Positions 24,125 through 35,978 of a stretch of 64,000 nucleotides of DNA are shown one piece after another; within the stretch, counting starts at the first letter, position 1, and each line of letters opens with the position of its first letter. The notes beneath the pieces are model-generated. The model saw nothing but the letters and a program-made list of their open reading frames with translations, did not search any database and was not told where the DNA came from. This DNA comes from Colocasia esculenta (Eukaryota > Streptophyta > Magnoliopsida > Alismatales > Araceae), in assembly GCA_014218235.1 (NCBI GenBank), contig CM024761.1, positions 87,793,968 to 87,857,967 of the forward strand, given 5' to 3'. Both the position numbers and the translations under genes were made by a program.

Positions 24125-24212
24125 TAGGTTAACCTCTGTAATTGTTAGATCTAATTCCTTGTTACATTGATACACTGTGATTAGATCTAATAGTCTTTTG
24201 AATTTTGGTATA

Positions 24213-25877
24213 ATGGAAAATTTATTTAATCTACATGAATTTCCTGTTATAATTTCAGAGAAATCCCCAATCTCACCTTCATAAAGTTTTTCAGTGGAAG
24301 CACAAAAAGAAATTCACAAGTACATGACGGCAAAGAAGAGCCTCAATGAATCCAGAAAATCAACAATTCAGAAGGTTGTGGCTCTCACTACACATTCTAA
24401 GAGCTCAGAGCATTCTTCATCCTCTTCAGAACACAAAAGTTCAAATGGATCTACAAGGTCAGGTAAATCAATTCCAGACCCATTTATGTATTCTAATTCT
24501 GATTCTGATGCATATGAAGGCATGTCTTATGTTAAATTGATTGAATTCTGTGAAAAAATACAAAATCTTAATGAAAAGCTAAACACTAAAAATAAAGATC
24601 TGAAAAAGACTTTAAAACATTGCCATAAAGAGAGTGAAAATTTGAAAAATACACTTGAATTGCTCCAGAACAATGATAAAGATTTTTCAGAAGAAAATGA
24701 GAATTTGAAAAAAGAAGTTCAGAAACTGAATTCTGAAAAAGAAAGTCTGAAAGATAAAATCAAAATTTGTGAAAACAAGTTGTCGAAGTTAAAAGAAGAT
24801 CATGATCAGTTGGAATTTGAAAATCTTGATTTGAAAGATGAAAATGAAAAATTGATTGATCTCAATGAAAACTTCAAATTTGACAATGATAAATTAAACA
24901 AACAGATTTCTAACATGGCTCATGATCATCAAATAAATGAAAGATGCAAACAACTTGTTGAAGAAAATAGTCATCTAAAAAGGAAGATTGAATGCTTGTT
25001 GCATGACAAACCATTGGACAATGAATGTAGCAAATTGAGTAATAAAATTGTCGATTTTGAAAAACAAATTGCTCAATTTGAAAATGAAAAGAACAAGATG
25101 AAAAATGGTTTGGATGTCATGCTAAATAAACCTCAAATTTCAGAAAAAGAAGTTGTTGCATTAAAAGTAGAAAAACAGAAGTTTCAAGATGAATTGAAGA
25201 ATACTACAACCACAAGTCTTGCTTCTGTGAGAGATAAGAAAAATGAAAATAAAATAAAATTAACATTTGTTAAAGCTGCTGCAAACAAGAACTCTTCTAA
25301 TTCTAATGAAAAACTAGTGAAAGTTCTTGTTCAGAAACAGACAGAGAAAAAGAAGAATGCTAATGTCAAGAAGATTCATCTACTTCCTCCATCAGTCCAA
25401 AAAGCTCCAAGGCAAGTTCCAAATTCACATCATGCCAAGAGCTACCAAAAGGTACCTCCTTCTCCTCATGGCAAGCCTCCTCACATGAAAAGGAGATTCC
25501 AGCAAATGCTTACATGCCAAGGTAAGTACCAGGTAAGAAATGCTCTCATTTGCTTTAACTGCAATAAACCTGGTCATCTTGCCAAACATTGTTGGATTAT
25601 AAATCAAAATTTCAATAAATATGCCAAATCAGTCCAATGCTTTCATTGTCATAAAATTGGTCATATTTCTAGGACTGTTGGTACAGAAATGATTTTGTTG
25701 TGCATGCTCAGAAATTCTAGTCTAATGCATATGCTCATACACATAAGAATAAATATCATGTTCATACTGAAAATGTTCAGAAATTCCAAGTGTATAGGCA
25801 TAGAAATGCTGCACAAAATCATTCTGTTTCTGCTTATATTAAAAATCCAAAACTTAGAAAACTTTATGAAAACATAG
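24213..25877 (+). pseudogene. Sirevirus-type gag remnant, coiled coil plus zinc knuckles
   Basis: ATG 24213 starts MENLFNLHEFPVIISEK. After a TAA at codon 24 the same frame is open from about 24285 for over 520 codons. The usual capsid domain is missing. What follows is a Ser-rich stretch, a long Lys/Glu/Asn coiled coil (about residues 75-330 of the open part), a basic region, and a zinc knuckle CFNCNKPGHLAKHC (CX2CX4HX4C). A second knuckle begins CFHCHKIGHISR but loses its last Cys to a frameshift near 25668. The sequence beyond it stays largely open in another frame to about 25940. This is a nucleic-acid-binding gag tail without a visible capsid core. Confidence 0.8.
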
Positions 25878-25940
25878 ATGCATTGAGCAAGGCAAAAAGA
25901 AAATTTGGAACTAATTATGCTCATAGTTCTGTCAATGAAT

Positions 25941-28055
25941 GAAATGCATCTATACAAAAAATAAAAGCATTTTGGATTCAAAAATCTTTGTTGCACTCTA
26001 ACATTGATTTCATTGCAGGACCCAAGCAAGTGTGGGTCCCAAAACCAGCTTCATCAGCAAGCTGAGGAGTCTTGCAGCCATACATTGTAAATAGATTCAA
26101 GATATTGGCTGTGCAAGGCAAGAAATGATTAGAGAACACAGGAAAAATCTTAAAAAAAAAAAGGAATGAAGACTGTTCAGGTAAAACCTCATATCATTTC
26201 CAGATTGAACTACTTAAGTTAAAGAAAATTCTTAGAGTCTTATCTGAACAATGAAGAGTGTGTTTTGATATTGCTCCCAACAACAACTTTGTGTCTTAAC
26301 ACTTGGAATCATGTTTGTGCTATCATGCTTGCTTAACTGTGCCCATGATTTTGTGTGCATATCAACTGCTTTGACTTTTTGGAATATCAAATGATGACAT
26401 ATGGAAAAACAAGTTATGCTTGTTTGGAAACCTTCATTATGTGTGAGTAAAATACTCTGCCAAGTACCAAAAGTCATGTTATGATTAAAGCTAATGGTGT
26501 GCATAATCATGTGAAAAACTTTTCTCCTTCAATTAATTACCTGTTGATATATGCTTGATCATGTTCATAATCTTTCTGTGCAAACTGCTTGGAATGAACA
26601 TATCTGAATTGCTTAAATGATCATCTCATATCATGCATATCTTATGGGGGTGTGAGTCAAAAGAATCTTTGAGTGAAATGCTGGAGAAATACTCTTTCAT
26701 ATCTGATTTATCAACAACTCCCATTCAGTTTGTTGACAAATGTTCTTGCAAAGCTTCTTAATAAAAGACTTCCTGTTCTTGCAAATAAATTCCTCACTCT
26801 CACATTGCATTGGTATTCTTGGTATATTAAATGGTGAATTGAAGAAAGACAAGTCATGCTTGTCTGGACACTTTCACTATGCGTGAGTATATGTCTTCGC
26901 CAAGTATCAAGAGTCTTGTATGCAATTGTTGAGGGGGAGTCCTTGTCATTCAAATAAAACATTCACGTTCATTCTGCTTTCACTTCATTCCATTCCTATT
27001 CCTCCTATAATCTTCATGTTCACCTTGTGAGGGGGAGTTACATGAAAGGGGGAAGTCATTGTTACATTCCTTGACTTTACTTGTCTATTTTGAACCCAAA
27101 CTCATCAGAATTTTTAAGTCCTTGTGCTATTTTCTTATGAGAGAATTAAAACATTGAAACTAAACTCATTGTGCATTTAGTTTAATTTCAAAGATTCAGT
27201 ATCATTTCAAGGCCAAGCAATCTTAATACTGAATGTTTTTAAAATGATTTGCAAAACACTATTATAGGCACATGAGTGACTTTAATATTTCACATGTGTA
27301 TGTTTAAGCTTCATTTTTACCACATGTTAAGAATATTTTTCTAAATTCATAGTCATGACTTTTCTGGTCAAAGCAAACATATTCCTACAAAATGTCAAAA
27401 GAAAATGATCAACAATCTGGAAAGATGCAGACAGAGCAATGCAAATTCTTGAATCACTGAGTAACCGGGCCATTTCACCTAAAAAGTGACTTGTTTCGCG
27501 TCAAAAAGTGAAAATCAAAGTTTTCAACTCTGTATAAGATAATGAAAGTTAAACCACTGAGTAATCAGGAGATCTTGCATCTAATCAATGTGATCTCTTG
27601 CACTGAAAAATGAGATTTAACTAATTTATTCTTGTATTCTTTCCCAGTTAAAAATGAAAGAAAATCAAATTGATAGGATGAAAAAGCTTAAGACCTTCAT
27701 AAAGTTCATGTATACTGAATTTAGACCTATTATTTTACATTGTGTTAAACTTAAAGCTCCTAACATCCTTGTTAAATATTTCTGCTCACTCATATAGGTC
27801 ACCTTATTTCACATTTGCATCATTATTTTAACCACATTCAGATCAATTTATCTTGTAATACCTTGTGTTGAGTGTGTCTTTGTGATTGAACTTTGTGGCA
27901 CAATACCAACAACACAATCATGTCTCTCATATGTCAATATCACTTTGTCTCATTTATTTTGATCATTTCTGACCATTTCTTTCCTACATTTCATTTCTTG
28001 ATCTCCTACTATTCTTTGTTTATCTCTCTCATCTGTCTTTTTGATGCTGTCAAAA
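25941..28055 (+). other. Non-coding internal region of the copia element
   Basis: GPKQVWVPKP-like residues near 26030 are the last trace of the gag-protease junction. Beyond that no pol motif exists. 26230-26510 and 26700-26960 contain diverged repeats of each other (for example ATGCTTGT-TGGA-ACYTTCA-TATG-GTGAGTA). 27461-27530 holds the motif shared with the Athila-like element A. The rest is AT-rich. Confidence 0.6.
27461..27520 (+). other. 3' non-coding motif shared with the Athila-like element (copia copy)
   Basis: GTAACCGGGC, then CACCT, then AAGTG, then GCGTCAAAAAGTGAAA over about 55 bp matches 45550-45606 in order and spacing. A weaker second copy seems to follow at 27557-27620. Confidence 0.65.
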
Positions 28056-28305
28056 AGGGGGAGAAAAGGCATTCAAAAAAGGGGGAGAAAAGGCCTTCAA
28101 AAAGGGGGAGAAAGTTCTTTAAAAGAGAAAGGTCTTTAGGGGGAGAAAGGTCTCTAAAGGGGAGAAAGTTCTTTAAAGGAGAAAGGTCTCTAGGAGGAGA
28201 AAGGTCAAAGGGTGTATATGGTCAAAGGGGGAGTTTTTGTAGTCAAGGGAGTCAAGATATTGGGAGATTGTGCATATGTTTTGTCATCATCAAAAAGGGG
28301 GAGAT
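28056..28305 (+). repeat. Multiplied polypurine tracts
   Basis: AAAGGGGGAGAAA-type runs occur about nine times, ending in the functional PPT CAAAAAGGGGGAGAT (28291-28305) next to the LTR. Multiplied PPTs are a described Sirevirus trait. Confidence 0.75.
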
Positions 28306-30175
28306 TGTTGGGTTGAGTGTGTTTCGGAATTTCCTAAGGTTGTATTTTAATGATATCCAATGAACATCACTCATACTTTGATTTTAATGATGACATATTG
28401 TGATTTTGATGATGACATTTTGAATATGTTATACATTTTATACATATCACAATAATGCTTAAACAACATGTTTTTGATGTTTAATATCTTATATTTTAAT
28501 AATAATATCTGGTACTAATGGCTTATGTGTTATATTTTTAGGATCACACACTTTTGTCATGGTGGTGTCGACACACCCCTTGGTGGTGTCGACACTGGGT
28601 CAGAATCCCTGAAGCAATTTCATGAAAATAGGGTTCACTGTGTCTACATAGTCCCAGGCAGTGTCGACACTAGTCCCAGATTCCAGAAGACCCAGTTGCC
28701 TGACTGGGACAGTGTGTCGACACAGTCCCAGGCAGTGTCGACACTAGACCCAGTTCCCAGAAGACCAGTTTTGCAGAATTGGGACAGTGTGTCGACATAC
28801 TTCATGGTAGTGTCGACACACTCCGGCTGAAACTCAAAAATATGAATTTCTCTGGACACATGGCTGCTTGGGAATTAGGGGATTTGACCTAGGGTTTTGT
28901 GCCCACCTACTCCAAGGCTTCTTATAGACATATGGGGCTATAAATACCCATGTTTTCTGTACTCCAAGGCATCCCCACCAGGAGAGAGATCAGACTTCTC
29001 CAAAAAAGGGTGTGGCAGCTGCAGAAAGAGAAACAAGAAGCAGAGCAGTGATGTTTGGACGGAGAATCTGAAGAAGAAGAGAAGAGAAGAGGAGAGAGGA
29101 TATAGCATCAGCATCCAGAAAGGGAGCAGAGCAGCACCATCAGATTGAGGAGCAGAAGAGAAGCAAAGGAAGAAGAAGAACTGGCAATCCGGATGCCAGT
29201 GAAGCAGAGCATCGTGGATTGAAGAAGATCTCCAACGAATTCCTTCAAGCATCTTCAATCCAAGCTTCTGCAAGTCTTCTTCATCAAGGAACATCCAAGT
29301 CACATCTATTTCATTTATTTTCTTGGAGTGTTCATCCAGGTTTTCATTGTGTGATCTGTGTATGTGTTCTACATAGATCACTTAATTCTGTTTGTTCTAT
29401 TTTTATCTTTGTATTGAGATAGATCAGGCTAGAGGATCTATTCTCTAACTGAGCCTGTTCTAGTAGAACTTGGATCTTTTGTGGTCCAAAGGTTTGGAGC
29501 CTTAGTGCTCCGGTGTTGAGCCGTTGTCCTCAAGTGCTTGTGAGTCGTCGTGCTCATAAGTGGTTTGTGGAGTAGGTCATCGTACCTATCTTCTGGGTTT
29601 TCCTTGAGTCATTGTACTCAAAGGGTTTGGAGTCGTCGTGCTCCAGTTGTTTCTTGAGTCATCGTGCTCAAGGGTGTTTAGAGTCGTCGTGCTCCAGAGT
29701 GTGTTGTACTCAAGGTTTTGAGTAGTGTGGCCTCACTGTGTGAGGGGTGGACGTAGGAGTCACTGGAGGTGATTTCCGAACCACCTAAAAATCCTCTGTG
29801 CAATGGTTTGAATTGTGGTTTGACTTTGTACTATGCTAGATGCATGCATAGGGATTTTTTCACACTACTAATCGATTTGCTCACACACACTAATCACACT
29901 TCAGATCAGTAAATTGTTTGGGTGAATTGATCTCCGATTCAAAGTAATTTTAAATTGCTTGAGCTTCCGCAGTAATTGGTGTTAGATCTATTCAACCCCC
30001 CCTTCTAGATCTGATCCATCCACCCATTTGATCCTAACAATTGGTATCAGAGAGGGTTAATATCTGTTCCTGATCTGATTTGATTGGTTCTGCTTGATAT
30101 ATGTGCTCTATCTGCTTGAACTGTTTGCTTGATCTTTCACTGTCTCTGTGTGCTTAATCGCTCTGATTCCTAACA
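28306..30175 (+). repeat. 3' LTR of the Sirevirus-like element
   Basis: It is 1870 bp and differs from the 5' copy by scattered substitutions and small indels. It carries the same palindrome cluster, TATA box, GAGTCGTCGTGCTC array and trapped PBS (30042), and is followed by duplication GTTAC (30176-30180). Confidence 0.92.
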
Positions 30176-31208
30176 GTTACATCATGTTATGTAGATATTC
30201 AACGGCCTAAAAATGATTAACCAACATGAAAGTCATAAGAATATGAACATCTATTCTAAGTGTTCTAATTGATTGTTTGACTTCATCTACATGTGATTGA
30301 TATGAGCTAAAGTCCTCCTTGTCCATAATTGAAAAGTTAGTATATGCTAAAAGTACTGCAACCATGTGATAGATTGAATTGCATGCATGTCCTTAGAGAT
30401 AGAGTGCACTTCCTCTCTTCTCTTGTTCTCGTGAGTATGATTTATAATATTGACTAAAGCCATTAATGTAAGGAGTGAACCAAAGTATAAATCATGCTGT
30501 TATGTTGCTAAATTATCTCTCGATTATTGTTATCATGAAATCATGCTCACATGACTGCTACTCTTGACATCATCATCATGATGAACATGACATTACCATT
30601 GCTTACATATTAAAACTCTTATATGGGCCATGAATGACTGTGGGTATCTACATTTGAAAATAGTGAGATGCTGACAGGGCACGGCGTGTGTCCAAGGGCT
30701 CCAGTCTAGCCCCAATGATGGCGACTCATAAATATACTGTTAACCATGGGGTATAATGATTACTGGCGTTGCATCTGCACTGGGAGTACTTGCGTGTTGA
30801 ACGCTAGATACAATAACCATATACACGTGTCCTAGTGTGCATTTCAAGGTGGATCTTTCCTTGGTGTACATTAGTGTCTTCGTGCCTGATTAGTGAATCA
30901 TGTTAAAAGTTCGTGCTTGCTTGCTTGCATGATATGACCATCCTGTAATTAAGTGATATCTTGCGTGCTTGTTACTTTCCACTCTATTGATAGCTCATGC
31001 TTGTTATATCATCCTAGATCTTGCTCTACCATTATCATTCAATCTATCTTGTTCAAGTATCATGTTTAATGAGTTCTATTCGCACATGCATATCTTGATA
31101 ATCATGCTTACCTAGTTCTAAATTGCTAATCACTTATATCATTGCCCGCACATTGAGATGTAAATCTTATTGGGCTAGTTTGCTCATTCCCTACTTTTAA
31201 CATTCTAG

Positions 31209-31267
31209 GTGACTATGAAGTACAAAAAGATGAACTAGTTGAGGATGGGAATGCGCCTGAGTGTTAA
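31209..31267 (+). other. Conserved AG|GT reading-frame block, family D
   Basis: CTACTTTTAACATTCTAG is followed by GT and DYEVQKDELVEDGNAPEC then TAA, about 330 bp before the LTR end. Same phase as the other copies. Confidence 0.5.
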
Positions 31268-31597
31268 GCGTTCCAACCATACAGTTATGATTAGTTTATT
31301 TTGAGTGTTAGAGCAATGTAGTAGGAAGTGGGATTATATGTACTTTCCTTTTATTGTGTCATAGTCTTGTCGTACGGCAATGAGATTATTATTAGTTATT
31401 TTGAGATGAAACAAAGTGTTTGAGATTTGAATACAAGCTTAGTTGAGCTCATCATTAGGGCCTTATTGTTATGTTGTGTTGACACACTTTTAGTACTTGC
31501 TAGCTAGAGGCTTATTTGTCGACTGCTCACATCTCGGAATTATCGACTTGAATTATCTCAACAATATTATCCGCTGCGAAATTCTCGGAACGTGACA

Positions 31598-32123
31598 TGG
31601 TACAACAGAACCCAAACGTGCACTAAGAAGATGTAAAATATGTTGCAGATCAGATAACTGAAGTCCTAGCTTTTATGGGGTGCTCTTTGACCGATTGGGT
31701 CAGCAGGTCACTTTAGTCCTTAAATTCTTAAGGCAGCGCCATCATGTCCATCATGAACTGCCTGATCAGTTGGCTACTTTGGAGGCATAATAATCTGAAT
31801 GTGAAGCGGTGCTGAAACCTTTGCAAGTTGACAAGGAGCACCGCTGATCTCTTATTGAGGAGTATATTGAAGATTTGAAAGCCCTGGAGGCAAAAATAGC
31901 CAAGTTGAGGGCTGAGTTGGATGCTGTGGAGGCCAAGCTAAGTGAACTGGATGATTCTCGAGCTCACCAAGAACAAGCTATTTCACTTGATGAGAGTAGG
32001 GTTGCTTTGGTGGAGAAGATGTTGATGGAGGTTCAATCTCAAAAGGAGTGCTTGAGAGAGAAAATGTCTTCTCCTTATGTGGACATCTTGTCCTTGGAGG
32101 AGCTTTTTGGGGACCTGCTATGA
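31598..32123 (+). pseudogene. PMD gene, C-terminal coiled coil
   Basis: After the duplication TGGTA the linker frame continues (QQNPNVH, TAG-type stop, EDVKYVADQITEV). After a frameshift and a few stops, 31875-32123 is open, beginning MKALEAKIAKLRAELDAVEA and carrying further heptads, and ends in TGA. It is Leu/Glu/Lys-rich with heptad spacing, a clear coiled coil. A PMD followed by a Pro/Ser linker and a coiled coil is a plausible complete architecture. The gene end is at 32123. Confidence 0.6.
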
Positions 32124-33600
32124 CCCACTTCATGTTTCTTTTGCCTTTGTTTGTTGTTGTTGTTTTTTTTTTTTTTGTTTCCGAGGCCTTGCCTCGATGA
32201 TCATGTAGTACAATTCTGCTATTAATGAAAGGCACCTTATTTTGAATGCGAGTGGTCCCTTCTGTGTGCTTTATTATATTATGTATATATATATATATAT
32301 GTTCACATTATCGGATTGAGAGCCCTTTCGGGTTTTCACCCAATCCAACCCCCTCTTGCTTTTGCCTACATGCCCTTTTGTGTTTTCGTGTAGGGGGGTT
32401 CCTGATTTTGCCCATGGCGCCCTTTGCGGGTTTTCACCATGGCCAGGCTTTGGTCCTTTTTACCCTTGTCCAAAGGACAAGTCCGACGAGGCATCTCTAT
32501 TCTTAGCCTCTTTCTCTTTCTTTTGTTTTCTTTTCTTTTTGCAAGGTCTTGTCTTCTTGTAGCTGTCTATTGCTGGGGTCTTGTGTTGTCTTGTAGCTGT
32601 TAGGATGACGGGGTCTTGTGTTGTCTCGTAGCCATCAGGATGATGGGGTCTTGTGCTGTTTGGTAGCCGACAGGATGATGGGGTCTCGAGTTGTCTTGTA
32701 GCCGTCAGGATGACGAGGTCTTGTGTTGTCTAGTAGTCGTCAAGATGACGGGGTCTTGTGTTGTCTTGTAGCCATAAGGATGACAGGGTCTTGTGCTGTC
32801 TTGTAGCCGTCAGGATGACGGGGTCTTGTGTTTTCTTGTAGCCGTCAAGATGACGGGGTCTTGTGTTGTCTTGTAGTCGTCAAGATGACGGGGTCTTGTG
32901 TTGTCACCGTCAAGATGACGGGGTCTTGTGTTGTCTTGTAGCCATCAGGATGATGGGGTCTTGTGATGTCTTATAGCCATCAGGATGATGGGGTCTTGTG
33001 ATGTCCTGTAGCCGTCAGGATGATGGGGTCTTGTGATGTCTTGTAGTCATCAGAATGATGGGGTCTTGTGCTGTCCTGTAGCCATCAAGATGACAGGGTC
33101 TTGTGCTATCTTGTAGCCGTCAAGATGATGAGGTCTTGTGATGTCTTGTAGCCATTAGGATGTTAGGATCTTGTGATGTCTCGTAGCCGTTAGGATGATG
33201 GGGTCTTGTGATGTTTTATAGCCATCAGGATGACCGGGTCTTGTGCTATCTGGTAGGATAATCTTGTTGTCACTAGCTTCTTGTGCCTATTGATCTTTGT
33301 CTTCATTTTCACTTTTTTCACTTTCTTTTTATCGAATTGGGTGCCCTTTTGGGTTTCACCCAACTCGACCCCCTCTTGCTTTTGCCTACAGACACTTTCG
33401 GATTTTCGTGTAGCGGGGTACTTGATTTTGCTTATGGTGCCCTTTGCAGGTTTTCACCATAACTAGGTTTCATGTCCTTTTTACCCTTACTCGATGAAAT
33501 AGTCCGACGAAGTCTGATGGGGAACCTCTATTTTGAGCCCCCTTTTGACTCATCTTTCTATTTATTATATATTTTTTAAAGATGTGGGAGTATTGGCGTG
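32124..33600. repeat. Tat-like 3' region with 35-bp minisatellite
   Basis: About 19 copies of a 35-bp unit (GGGTCTTGTG-YTGTCTTGTA-GCCGTCAGGATGACG) fill 32570-33250. Each unit holds an inverted repeat CCGTCA-GGA-TGACGG; many units carry CCATCA with TGATGG instead. The array is flanked by two diverged direct copies of a 200-bp segment (32303-32510 and 33325-33535; shared ACCCCCTCTTGCTTTTGCC). Tandem arrays in this position are known for Tat/Ogre-type elements. Confidence 0.75.
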
Positions 33601-34410
33601 GATCAGCATCGTCTGCTGATGTTCTGTTCGACGTCGGCTTTTTGAGCTTGTTGACGCTTATTTATCTCGTAACTACGAGCGTGAGGAACCGCATTGCCAA
33701 TTCGGCCTCCGGTTGGGTTGATCTTGGTCATTTGGGCTTGTTGAGATGATGATGTAGGTCCCCTGTAATTCATTTTAAAGTAGGTGATTCAAACAGATAA
33801 TAACCTAATTTAACAAAGTAGCCGAGCAAAAAGTCTTCTATTATCATGTGTCAACACATGTACTCTTTTGTCTCTTCGGGTGTTACCACCTAAAAGTCAT
33901 ATGTTGACACGTGCAAGAAGTTGACTTTTCACTTTGGCTTATATGAAGGTAATTGTATGCCCCTGATGAGTAGGATTCACACGATGGCTTCGTGAAATCA
34001 CTGTTCTGAAATCCAACAGGTGAATGCAACAGATGATAGCATACTTATTTTTTTATGAGGACTCTTGTCATCACCCTCCATTGAAACTAGCGAAAAATCA
34101 AATTAGCAAGTTTCAGTGTTTTTTTTTTCTTTTGTTGGGACATTCGTCACCTCAGAGCCATGATTCGACTAGTGGTATGGCTGCCTTTCCTTTTTTTTTT
34201 TGCCATGCTTTTGCATGCTCTTTCTTTTGCATTTTTTTTTTTTGCTTTTCGTCATCGGTGACCAATGTCTCGGGGGTTTTGGAGTTTAGTGCTTTATCAT
34301 TTTGTTTGTTTTGTTGCTTCTCTTATTAAATGGTAGGGGTATTGAATATAAAGACTCTCTATTGTTGCCATTGCAACGCTTCTTGTTAGTTGACCTCTTC
34401 ATTCGTCGAA
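33601..34410. other. Unassigned sequence downstream of Tat-like pol
   Basis: No gene supported. AT/T-rich, with runs of T at 34115 and 34190. On the minus strand it follows the pol stop, so it is most simply 3' UTR of the Tat-like element. Confidence 0.4.
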
Positions 34411-35978
34411 TTAGCTGCTCAGATATGGTTCTTGTTCATTCTCTTGTTGCTCACGATGTTGGCCGCCGAAGTCTGGCCGATACGCATGATACAACCTCAA
34501 ATGTTTGCCATTAAGGGGTGGAAATTGCACTTCACCCCGATGATTGACTATGACATAGGCGCTACCTCCGTAAGCCCTTTGAACTATGTATGGCTCTGTC
34601 CAGTTCTCGTTCAACTTGCCTTTTGGGTTGCCAGCCATAACTTCTCTTCTCTTGACCATAATAAGGTCCCCTCTCTTAAATTCACGACCCTTGACGAGTT
34701 TATCAAAAGCAAGTGATATGCAGGTCTGATGGACCTGGATGTTTTGTTGAGCTTGTAGTCGCTTCCCTTCCAAGTTGGAAAGTTCTTCAAGTCTTCTTTC
34801 AACATTAGTCTGGTTTTCAAGAGCTAACCCATGCTTAATGGCTACCCTGAGAGATGGCACTTCAAGTTCCACCGGGGCCACAACTTCTGAGCCGTACACC
34901 AGGGAGAAGGTGAGTAGTCTGTTGGTGTCTTATAAACTGTTTGATATGCCCACAGGGCTTCATACATCTAGTCTTCCCAGTCTCTTTTGTTGGCACTAAC
35001 TCTTTTTGCCAGCAAGGTGCACAATGTCTTTTTAAAGGCTTCTGCTAGGCCATTGGCTTGCGGGTTGTAGGGAGTGGAAGTTCTCCAGTCTATTTTGTAT
35101 TTGGCAACCATTTTGGAAACCTTCTGATTTTTGAAGTGTGTTCCATTATCTGATATGATCCGGTATGGGCTTCCAAATCTGAAAATGATGTTTCACTAGA
35201 TGAAGCGAGTCACCAACTCTCCAGTTACTTCTCTTAATGCCACATCCTCGGCCCACCTTGAGAAATAGTCAGTGATCGCCAAGATGTACTTACGTCTCGA
35301 CGAGGAAGGTGGCAAAGGGCCCACAACATCTGTGCCCATTGTGCAAACGACAAACATGGAATGGTCGGATGCAAGTGTATAGAAGGTCTTCTTGGTATAA
35401 ATGCATGTTCTTGGCACTTTTGACATGTTTTGGCGACTTTGCCAAAATCTTCGAACATAGTCAACCAATAATAACCAAGCTTCTTAATTTCTATTTTCAT
35501 TTTTGGTCTAGCCTGGTGGGCGCCAGCAAGTCCAGCATGCACTTCTTTCATGACCCTTCAGGCCTCTTCAGGTGACAAACACCTTAGCAAGATCTTTTTC
35601 TTGGCGTCTGCCATAATTCTGAACAAAACTCCGTATGAGTCTTTTATTCTGACCAGTTTAATCCTTTCTTCTCTTTGTCGCGGCAGTTGTTGGTGTTCAA
35701 ACCATTGCAGCAAGGGTTCTCTCCAATCTTCTTGCCTAATCTCTTCGGCCATAGACACTTCCTCTTGGCCGTTCTCTTCATCTTCAAGCTCATTTTCTAC
35801 CATGCTGGGGACTTGCCGTCGATTCATGATGACAATTTCCAGCTTCTCATCTGGTGACACTGCCAAAGAGCTGGCCTGCTTTGCCAGGGCATCTGCTTGT
35901 GCATTTTTCCTCCTTCTAATGTGCTCTATCTCGATTTGATAGAATTTTGATAGCAGTCTCTTAACCTTCCAGTGGTAT
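34411..35978 (-). pseudogene. Tat-like Ty3/gypsy pol: RNase H end and integrase
   Basis: Reading down from 35978: RNase H C-terminus (YHWKVKRLLSKFYQIEIEHI, RRKNAQADALAKQAS), an acidic linker, the integrase zinc-binding part (HAGLAGAHQ ... CQKC, 35540-35430), and the core with GTDVVGPLPPSSSRRKY and TDYFSRWAE (first Asp). After a stop at 35196 the core continues in pieces with ISDNGTHFKN and YNPQANGLAEAF to about 34900. The integrase C-terminal domain follows (34899-34411: GDLIMVKRREVMAGNPKGKL ... LRLYHAY). At least one frameshift (near 35350) and two stops disrupt it. The N-terminal side is removed by the T2 LTR at 35979; residues that would extend the ORF to 36082 belong to that LTR. There is no chromodomain, as expected for Tat/Ogre. 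Confidence 0.85.

Larger units (their letters stand above)
22244..30175 (+). mobile_element. Complete Sirevirus-like Ty1/copia element without pol
   Basis: It is 7.9 kb with two LTRs of 1868 and 1870 bp that look nearly identical by eye. The exact duplication GTTAC lies at 22239-22243 and 30176-30180. PBS, a long coiled-coil gag remnant and a multiplied PPT are present. No protease, integrase, reverse transcriptase or RNase H can be found in 25930-28305, so movement would have needed proteins from a related element. It is inserted in the family D solo LTR. Confidence 0.92.
20149..31597 (+). repeat. Solo LTR, family D, split by a copia element
   Basis: It starts TGTAGCACCCCGG and ends CGGAACGTGACA. 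The exact 5-bp duplication TGGTA lies at 20144-20148 and 31598-31602, so the whole span is one insertion in the PMD gene. Without the nested copia element (22244-30175 plus one GTTAC) the LTR is about 3.5 kb. The first part holds a tandem array (21530-22000). The last 1.4 kb is homologous in inverted orientation to LTR E. No internal region is present, so it arose by LTR-LTR recombination. Confidence 0.85.

Noticed and set aside
31598..31613. TGGTACAACAGAACCC as a primer binding site after LTR D
   Set aside because: The first five bases are the target duplication TGGTA, matching 20144-20148, and the following sequence continues the PMD frame, so LTR D is solo.
12953..32123. PMD gene as an intact cellular gene
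   Set aside because: Stops, frameshifts and two solo LTR insertions disrupt it, and it is bracketed by Tat-like pol and 3' LTR.
32570..33250. CRISPR-like or riboswitch-like array
   Set aside because: Units are directly tandem with no unique spacers, inside a plant retroelement; it is a minisatellite.
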